This document shows positions 56,311-64,000 of a stretch of 64,000 nt of DNA, in pieces; within the stretch, counting starts at the first letter, position 1; the number at the start of each line of letters is the position of its first letter. Origin of the DNA: Rostratula benghalensis (taxonomy: Eukaryota; Chordata; Aves; Charadriiformes; Rostratulidae); NCBI GenBank assembly GCA_013399305.1, contig VXAI01000114.1, positions 2,355,000-2,418,999 on the forward strand. The letters run 5' to 3'. The notes beneath the pieces were generated by a model, which searched no databases, was not told the DNA's origin, and was given only the letters and a program-made list of their open reading frames with translations. A program made the translations under genes and the position numbers.

Positions 56311-57089
56311 CCCGCCGCCGGCTCACGCTGGGAGCGCGGTTGAAGGAGCACCATGCTGATACCCTTATTTGATTACGCCTCTCCATGCCTTCCTCTGCGC
56401 GGGAAGAGCCATTCAGCAGCGGCACCGCGGCGCTCCCAGCACGGGCTGGCCTCGCTGCTGGCCTTTTGTTAGCCCCACTGGCAGCACGCCGGGCATCAGG
56501 GCTGGACAGGGGGACCCGCGACGCTCCCCCCGCCCCGGGCCAGGGCTCTTCCCCATGCTTTGCAACAGGGCCCTGGCCAGGCTGCTGGTTTTTAAACAGA
56601 AAATGGTAAAAACAAGGGGGGAAATGGGATTTAAATAGAAACACGAATGGCCCCATGGGATAAGAGCTCCATTCCTCCTTTTGCATTGCTGTGCTGTTGG
56701 TACCATGTAGATGCAGCTGCCCATACCTGTCAGCCGTGTCCAGCAGGAGATCCCGGGGGCACATTACCAGGTTCAGCCCCATGTGCTGCTGGCTGCTGTG
56801 CGATCTGGCTCCCCTGTGGCTTCGGGAGCTTCGGTGGGGTTTGTGAGCTCGCAGAGAGGGGATCAGTCAGCCCTCTGTTGGGAGCTCAGACCTCAGCAGC
56901 TGGAGATCCCTCTGGCACAAAGAGCCTTTGGCTTCAATCTCAACATAAAGACCAATTTGCAGATTCCCTGGCTTGAGCCACCTGCCTCACGCCATGCTAC
57001 CTCTAGTCGTGAACAATGTCACCTTGTAAGTCTGCCTCGTCCCAAGGACCAGAGATGGCCACCTCACCTGCCAAAGTGTGCCCTCTGCT

Positions 57090-57660
57090 GCTGAAGCGTT
57101 TGACAGGTCATCCGATCCTGTCCCAGTCCTTCAGCCCCTCTGCTACCTCCAAAAGTTTCCTGTACCTTATGTCAAGGTAAAATACACTGCTCCAGGTGAT
57201 GCTGGGGTAGGAGCCCCCAGCCAGCCCTGCAGCAGCCCCGCAAGGCAGCCTTGGTTCCTGCCTCTCCTGGAGTTAATCACCCCGACTGCTAGAAATGTGG
57301 AGCAATTGGCCCTTGTTTTGCTTTTCCCTACTAGATTAAAGAGCTCTTAAGTACCTGGCTTGTTATTTCTGCCAAGGTACTTACGCACCAAGGTCCTTGT
57401 GACTGTAATCAAGCCGCCTCTTGATCTTCTTCCTGATAAACTAAGTAGGCTGAGTGTCCTGTCTACCTCCATCGGAAACTGTCCTCAGCCCTTGTCATGC
57501 TCTCCTGGGGTTTCTCTGCAGGATCTCCAGCTTGGGACACAGCCTGCTTTGGCGACGTGCACAGAGATGGCCTCGAGCGTGCCAGGATTGGATCTGCTGG
57601 TGCAAAGTCACACCCCTGTGCCAGCTCCTCCAAAACAGCCCTTACCTCTTGCAAAGCCAG
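57090..57660 (-). mobile_element. Old CR1-family LINE fragment (antisense)
   Basis: The + strand reads as the reverse complement of an ancient CR1 lineage common in turtles and crocodilians and found as relics in birds. Matches, in order, are AGTTAATCACCC, CTACTAGATTAAAGAGCTC, AGGTACTTA, GACTGTAATCAAGCCGCCTC and TCCTGATAAACTAAGTAGGC. It is heavily diverged and both ends are uncertain. Recognition is from memory of the family. Confidence 0.6.
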
Positions 57661-58529
57661 TGGTGGAAGGGACGAGGTGGCTGTGCAAACCTCCAGTCTC
57701 TCCCTCCTGACATAACTGCAAATGCCCTGGAGAAGCCTGTGGGCCTTGGGCACCTGCCCCTTCCCTCCTTCCCCACACTAAAGTTTGCTCCAAGTATCAA
57801 CCACCTTCAAATCTCCCTCCAGCAAGTTCTGTTCTGCTGGGAAGGAGCAGGGATCTGGGGAGCTGTGCAGCAATGAGTGTGGTTGGGGCAGAGCATCCCT
57901 GGAAGAGAGGGAACTCTCCAAGCAGCCAGAGAGGGAATGGTGAAGAACAGCTCTTACTGGAGTGTCATGTCCATCTTCTGACCTCCAAGCCCAGTTCCAG
58001 GCTCTAAGAGAGCCCCAGCAGGCTCCAGTGCCAATTGCTGCTGGTTTCTCTCCACCTTAGCAGCAGATAACCTGCATGTGGCTGGCTGGAGAGTGATGAT
58101 CTGGGTGGCCACAGGACAGCAAGGAAGACACCTGAGTCCCTGGACACAAGGTGTCACCTGCAGGAGCCCAGTGGGTTAGAGCCATGGTGCAAGTAGTGCC
58201 TGTGGTCTTTGCTGGCTCCAAAGTCAGTGTGCAGAGAGAAATGCCAGATGGACTGAATCACCACCGTGTTGGTAAAGATAAAATGACACTCCAGTACTTA
58301 ATCAATAGCCAGCATCTTACTTTTGACCAAAACACCCCCATATTGCAGGCACCTTCCCTGAGTCCCTGGTGCCTGGTTGGCCCTGCCGCCCCATGGGCAT
58401 TCGCTGTCCAGGCCCAAAAGTGGCATTTACTGGACTCAGGTCACTGCCCTCCAGCAAAGGGGCTCTTGGCTGAGCCCCAGCAGCACGTCCTGCCACCGGC
58501 ACCTCCTGAAAGGGACCTTCCGCCACAGC

Positions 58530-58650
58530 CCCGGCCCATTGTCCCTGGGGGATAATTGGAGGGAGAAGTAAAACGGGGCTATAATGAATTCTGCTGCTAT
58601 TCAGCGGGGCCGGGAGGCAGAAAGCTCGCTGCTCCTGCCAAAGTGCTGAG
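58530..58650. promoter_or_regulatory. Candidate noncoding element
   Basis: GGGGATAATTGGAGGG and GGGCTATAATGAATTCTGC stand out from GC-rich surroundings. It may be a distant partner of the element at about 43.5 kb. Confidence 0.3.
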
Positions 58651-59829
58651 GCTGCTACTTCCATTCTGTGGCCGAAGGGGAGGTCTCCAGAGGGCAGCTT
58701 GCTATTGAGGAGGCTCCGGGGTTGAAACAACACCCGGCATCTGAAGTTTTACCCTTTCTGAACAACTGTGCTGTGATGTGGCTGTGCACTGGGACCTTCC
58801 CCGCGGGCTTGGCAGGGCTGGAGCCAAGCTACTAATGCTTGCTGGCTTGCATAGCACAGGGCTGTGGTGGCTTGACCTGTCAGGGTGTCCTCATGCCCAT
58901 CACACTGTGCCTGACGCCCACCACACTGACACCAGTTTCAGCTCTGCTGCCCTTCTTGCCAGGTCTGGCCAAATCCTTATTGTCCCCTCCGCAGGGTCCC
59001 TCATCCATAGTGACCCCCCTCAGGCTGCAGACCAATGCCCCACACCCCCTCAGCACCCAGCAGCAGAAGCACAGCTCCCGCAGCCCCCTACCAAAGGCTG
59101 CACCCCCAAAATTTTTTTTGGAGGTGACAGAACAGCCCTGGAGGGGAGACCCAGCCCAGGGGCGGATGGATGGAAAATCTCTGCTGCTCTTTCCAGGCAC
59201 CCGAGGCTGTGAAGGGCTGGACAGAGAAGTGCCTGTGTGGTCCCTTCTGCGTGCAGGCAGAGCCCCGTGGCAGGCAGCTCCTCTCCCACGCACTCCTGCC
59301 GGTAGCTGGCCCTCTCCAGACATCTTGCATCGCTCTGCTCAGCCCCACTGCAGCTGCTGCTGAGCTCCTGCTGGGGTCTCACACATGGTGTGGGATTTCC
59401 CCCCCAAAGCCTGCGGACCCTCCCAGCAGCATTCAGCTGGAGGCAGGGACCCTGCAAGAAACAGTCTCCCAGGATGCCGGGTTGGCTCAGGCACATGGAA
59501 CCCGAGTCCATGGTGCCTCGGCCCCCAGGGAAAGCTTTCTGCCAATTTGCTGGAGATGCAGAGGGATTGGTGCCAGAAGAAGAGCTGGCAGCCTGTGTGG
59601 GGGTCGACCTCCCGCACACGAAGCCTGGAGGGGGTGTGGGTGTGCCCAGATGCCTCCCCAGTACAGGGAGGCACACAAGGGCAGTGAACCAGCATTACAG
59701 GGCAGTCTGCAGGGGTGCCAGTGTTACTCCTGCCCTGGTCTTATTTTATGTCCAGGCACTCTTTAAGCAAACTCATAAGTAAATCCCTTCCCATTCCTGC
59801 CTGTCGGGATGGCATGATTTAAAACCTTG

Positions 59830-59945
59830 GAGGGGATTTAGGGCTTTTGCCTCTGGCCCAGCAAAAGGGCAATCAGCAAACCACTGGCAATTATAGCCAT
59901 TGTAATATTCTGCATCAGTGCCATAAACAAGCGGGCAGGAGAGCC
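59830..59945. promoter_or_regulatory. Candidate conserved noncoding element
   Basis: An AT-rich, low-redundancy island contains GGCAATCAGCAAACC, GGCAATTATAGCCATTGTAATATTC and GTGCCATAAACAAGC. The CAATTATAG and CATTGTAAT cores resemble homeodomain and SOX sites. Confidence 0.4.
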
Positions 59946-61540
59946 TAGAGCACAACACCCTGAAGAGCAAGGGAAGACAAACAGGACTTTGTCCCAAGGT
60001 TCAGAGGCGGTTGCAGGCATCCCCAGGGCTAAATGCTGCTCTTCCCAGTGCACAGTGCTCTCATAACACCTTAGCTCAGCGGAGCTTATCCGGCTCTCAC
60101 AAGCCCGAAGGAGAGCCCTCCTGACCTCACTGGGAAACGGCTCCAGCGAGCAATAAACTGGCTCCTGTTTATTTTGGGAGGGGGGGGTCTCCGTGGGCTT
60201 TAACACAGGAGAGAGAGAGAGCTCTGAGCTGTGAAATGAGGCTGACACTAGAGCTGCTGCTGGGGCTGCCTCTAGCAAGCCAATGGGGCCAGCTGAGCTC
60301 TGAGCCTCCCCAGTGAAGGTTGAGGGGCCATGGACAGCCCGTCCTGTCAGACCTTTTGCTGTCCTATTTCCCATGGGTGATGGTTAACTAGTTCCATCTG
60401 CAGCCTGCTCCGCCAGACAGGCAAACACTGGGTGATAAGGGAGCCCTCGCCCTGTACAAGGTCTGCCACGGAGGTGACGGCAGGAGGGGGGAGCGGTGGA
60501 TGTGCCCTGGGCTGTCCTGGCGCGGGAGGAGCTCCCCAAGAGGCGCCTTGTGACCCTTGTGCTCACCGTGACGCTGGTTGAGCAAGCACAATACTGCTCA
60601 CTGCCATGCCCCTCTCCCCTTGGCCTCTTTGCCTGCTCCCATCCCACCACCCTCAGCTGCTCAGCAGCAGGTGGCCATGGTGGTCCAGATCCTTGTCCCT
60701 TTGGGGAGATGCAACACTGCTCACCTGGTACCCAGCACCAGGCCCACTCTCAAAACCTCTGGGGAGAGGTGACCCCAACCGGCATCTCCACAGGCAGGGT
60801 CTGCCCATGGTCTCTGCCTGCAGCCTGCCCACACGCAGCTGAGCCCAGCAGGGAAGGCAATGAGTGCCAGCATCCTCTGCAAGAGCACGAACAGCTGCTT
60901 GGAGCCCGCTCAGAAACACCAGCCCGGGCTGTCCAGCTGCCAGCCCCTCTGTTTCAGAGCACAATGAAAGCTGAAGGATAGCTGAAAGCAAGCCGCCCCG
61001 TGGGAAGGGAAGTGCAGAACTCTGTGTTTTGGGATGAGCCAGCGCTGACCCGGTGGCAAGGAGTGAGGCTTGGCTGCAGGGAGAAAGGAAGCATCCATCA
61101 GGCCCACGAGTGTACTCACCATGAGACCCTTGTGTGGCTGCAGACTAGCTGGAGCCCTCCTAGAGGCAGAGCTGGGGATGAAGGCTCCAGTTTACCTGTC
61201 CGTTCACAGGACTGGTTTGGATAAGAACGCTGCCTAGTTGAAGGGTTTGTCCTGATGCATCATCTTCTCAAAGCTCCCCCACCCACTTCCAGGCTCATCA
61301 TCTCCTCCAGCACCCACCGTGATGCAATCCTGGTCTCTCCTCCATAGCTGGAAGGGACTCTGTTATTGCTCTGCATTTACATGTTACAGTTAAACCCCTG
61401 AGTGCAATGGGCCATTTGCTCTTCCCCACCATAAACTGGATTCATTTCACTGCTAGGACAAAGGCAGGTTGTCTTCCAGGTCTGGAGCTGAGCTGGTTGC
61501 TGATGGAGGAGGGGACAGAGTTCAGCCTGCTGCTGGAGCT

Positions 61541-61576
61541 GCAAAAAAAAAAAAACAAACCAAAAAAAACCCCCCA
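61541..61576. repeat. A-rich/C-run simple repeat
   Basis: Runs of A interrupted by CAAACC, then a C run. This is low-complexity sequence. Confidence 0.85.
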
Positions 61577-63879
61577 AATCCAAATGTTCCCCAAGCCCAG
61601 CAGGATCAGCCTGTTGTGGTCCTGCTTTATACTAGTCACAAGCCTCAGTGAGGATGCTGCTGGGCTGCAGTGGGTTCAGGCCCAGAGCTGTCTCCCCTGT
61701 GTGGCAGATGTCCTACGTGTGTCAGCGCTGCCAAAAGAGATGGGGGTGCCTGGGCTGCAGCAGGGCTGTGGGAGCAAGAGCCAGGCAAGATACGTAACTG
61801 TGAGGTTCAGCATGTGTCTCTACATCCTGCTCCCTCTCTTGGTACAAACACTGTCCAGATTTCCAACGTCAGAGGGAGAGACACCAGCCAGATTGTTTTA
61901 TGGTTTCAAGAACTCATAATGTTTTCCAGAGAACAGAGCTGCAGCCCATCTCTGGAGTGGGAAGAGCTGCAGCAGCCTCCAGTCATTACCGACAGCCCTC
62001 TGACCTCCTCAGCAGCCAAAAAAGGCCAATAAAACACAGGGCATCCTTGGAAAGGCTCTTGTGAGGCACTCTGGTGTGTCCACATCCAGCGTGGCTTGTG
62101 CTGTCCCAGTCCCCAAGGTCCCACAGCAGAAAGCAGCCTCCTCCTGGTGCTGCCACAGCTCCTTGTGCGATGTCACCCTTGCAGCGCAGGCACGTTGGCT
62201 GGCAGGCCCAGTGCTGGCACAACTGGGTGGCGTGGTGTGAGCCAACACCCTGGGGTTGACACGGGACCCTGTACAGGGAGGAAGGACCCAGCAGAGACCC
62301 CACTCCAAGGTGCAATTTTAGAGGTGACTTTGCAGTAGGCTGGATCTGAGACAGGCTGTGTTTCCTCAGGGGGCTGGGAGGATGCAAAGGAAGACCTGGC
62401 TTTGTGGGGAGTCACAGGGTGACCTTGCCTTGGCTCCCAGCCCCTGTGTCCCAGTCGCACAGTGAGGCCGAGTCTCAGCCTCTGCTCTAGCAGAGTTGCC
62501 CAAGCCACTCTGGTGTGCTGCCAGGCTCACTACAGTAGGTCTGCTTCTAATTAAGCAGGATGTTGCTTTTGTACAGCTGAACCCCTCAGGACTTCGGATA
62601 CGGAGTCTTTGCCCCTGTGGCTGGGCTCCTGCAGCTTCCCCCCCCAAGCAGTGGGTGAAGGAAGCTGGGGACTGGGACTTTGGGAACACATGTTGGGGTG
62701 GCTCGTCCCACCCATGCAGGGTGCTGGCTGTGTCTCCAGAGTGGGAAGGTTGTGCCATGTCCTGCCTTGGATGTTTGGTTTCCTCAAGGCCCAAGGCAAA
62801 GCCAAGGGCTCTTGTCACACTGGGCAGATAAGAGTTAATGCCCCAGCAGTTGTGCTGAGCTGGATTTATTGGCAATAAACCCTGGCTAGAAACAGCTTCC
62901 TAATCATTATAGATTACAGGTAGCCCTACCTCCATGGCCAGCCTTTGGCAACAGCACCTCTGCTCTGCCCTGCTGCCTCATCAACCCACCTCAGCAAACA
63001 CCCTGGGGACAGCCCCGAGCCCCCTGCTCCCTTCCGCAGCCCTGCACCCCTTCAGTGCCACACAGTCCCCATGACACCCTTGCTGTGGTGCTGGCGCGAA
63101 GGACATGTGCCCCCAGGCTGCTCCAGGTGCTCACCACCAGTGCCAGCCCAGGGTCGAGCCACCAAAAGGGCAAACCAGAGCCTGTGTGGGTCACATCACT
63201 GTCCTTGGACATTTGCAAGACACTGGTATGGGAAGCTGGTACCTGTCTGCCAGGGGGACAGCTATGTTGGGGCAGGGAACATCAAAAATCTCTCCTGCTG
63301 CAGAGGTTGGGAAGGTGAGAAGTTTGTCCCAGCTCAGCCAGGAATGCCGTCCCCAGCACCAGCTGATGGCGTGGCTGGGCACAAATGTTTAATGAATGGG
63401 AGCAGAGTCGTTTGTCTGGGCTGACCCCCCCAGGAAGTCTGCGCTCCGCAAAACAAACCGGGCTTTTGTTTGACTTGTTTTAAGTAAAACACATGTCACC
63501 CCCGTAAATCACAGGTCCCCTTCCCCACCCTGCCCCCAGGGCAGCAGCAGAGTGAAGGCGGGTGCTGGCCTCGGGGCACTGGCACAAACCTGAGCCAGGG
63601 GCTCCCTGGCCTCGCACAGGACCCGGCCCCATGGGGGGCTGGGTGGGGGTCTGCGTGCCCTGGCTGGGAGCCGTGGGCCTGGAGCATCCCGGTCCCTGCA
63701 GCGAGCAGCCATCCCCAACCCGCTCACATCCCCGCAGCCCCCAGGGTTTGCAGTGCCAGACCCAAGGCTCTTGCCCCGGCACCCCCAGACAACCCATCTC
63801 ACTCCCCCTCCCAGATCCCAGCCCTTCTTGCCAAGCCTGCTTTTGCATCAGCCCCACTCTCCCAAGCGGGCCGGAGACC

Positions 63880-64000
63880 TGGACCCCAGCCCGAGGTCAA
63901 GCCGGCGGCCGCAAGCCCCTGGCACAAGCGAGGACGCTGGTTCGGGGCAGCCGGCCGGGGGGCCGCGGGGCTGGGTCTCGTCCGCGGCGTGCGGGCGGCG
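63880..64000. promoter_or_regulatory. Onset of a CpG island at the right edge
   Basis: CpG density rises sharply (GTCAAGCCGGCGGCCGC, GGCCGCGGGG, CGTCCGCGGCGTGCGGGCGGCG) and the window ends inside it. This is the composition of an unmethylated CpG-island promoter. The gene it serves is outside the window. Confidence 0.5.

Larger units (their letters stand above)
37196..64000. other. Gene-poor regulatory region toward the right edge
   Basis: About 27 kb has no supportable protein or structural RNA gene. GC-rich filler alternates with sharply bounded AT-rich islands of 100-300 bp that have low-redundancy sequence rich in TAAT, GATA-like and CAAT motifs. These islands look like conserved noncoding elements. 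In other vertebrates the developmental repressor gene HES1 lies on this side of CPN2, in opposite orientation, so these are candidate HES1 regulatory elements. HES1 itself is not visible here. Individual elements and repeats are listed separately. Confidence 0.6.

Noticed and set aside
1..64000. tRNA, rRNA, CRISPR, prophage or bacterial operon features
   Set aside because: None was seen. The window is vertebrate chromosomal DNA and no cloverleaf or repeat-spacer array was recognised.

Overview
The window is vertebrate nuclear DNA, most likely from a bird. Two repeats at about 54.03-54.28 kb and 6.88-7.0 kb match the avian CR1 LINE 3' end, including the repeated ATTCTATG tail. Gene order matches the vertebrate ATP13A3-GP5-LRRC15-CPN2 block (human 3q29, beyond which lies HES1), but is more compact. 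No bacterial, phage or viral genes were seen. The left 13-14 kb is AT-rich; the rest is GC-rich.

Left to right, all genes are on the + strand. The last two coding exons of ATP13A3 (828-917 and 2456-2653) are followed by a roughly 4.1 kb 3' UTR ending near 6.79 kb. GP5 (platelet glycoprotein V) is at 10519-12468, LRRC15 at 22923-24635, and CPN2 (regulatory subunit of carboxypeptidase N) at 28207-29847. A fourth leucine-rich-repeat gene lies at 33918-36551. I recognise it only as a CPN2-like paralogue carrying a long Ser/Thr/Pro stalk, ten 13-residue repeats and one transmembrane helix. Each of the four LRR genes has one intact coding exon directly after a good splice acceptor, which implies upstream noncoding exons. 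For LRRC15 a TATA-containing promoter and first exon can be seen.

From about 37.2 kb to the end no protein gene is supportable. This stretch is GC-rich with AT-rich islands that look like conserved noncoding elements. Two of them occur twice, in the same order and orientation, about 14 kb apart (41.25-42.66 kb and 55.30-56.31 kb). This is an old duplicated regulatory block, plausibly serving HES1 beyond the right edge. The window ends in CpG-dense sequence.

The main novelty candidates are the fourth LRR gene and the duplicated element block. The fourth gene's layout (LRR domain, mucin stalk with a 39-bp coding repeat, membrane helix resembling that of GP5) parallels platelet GPIb-alpha. GP5, LRRC15 and the fourth protein are predicted type I membrane proteins, and CPN2 is secreted. 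Gene identities come from recognising family sequence from memory; no database search was run.
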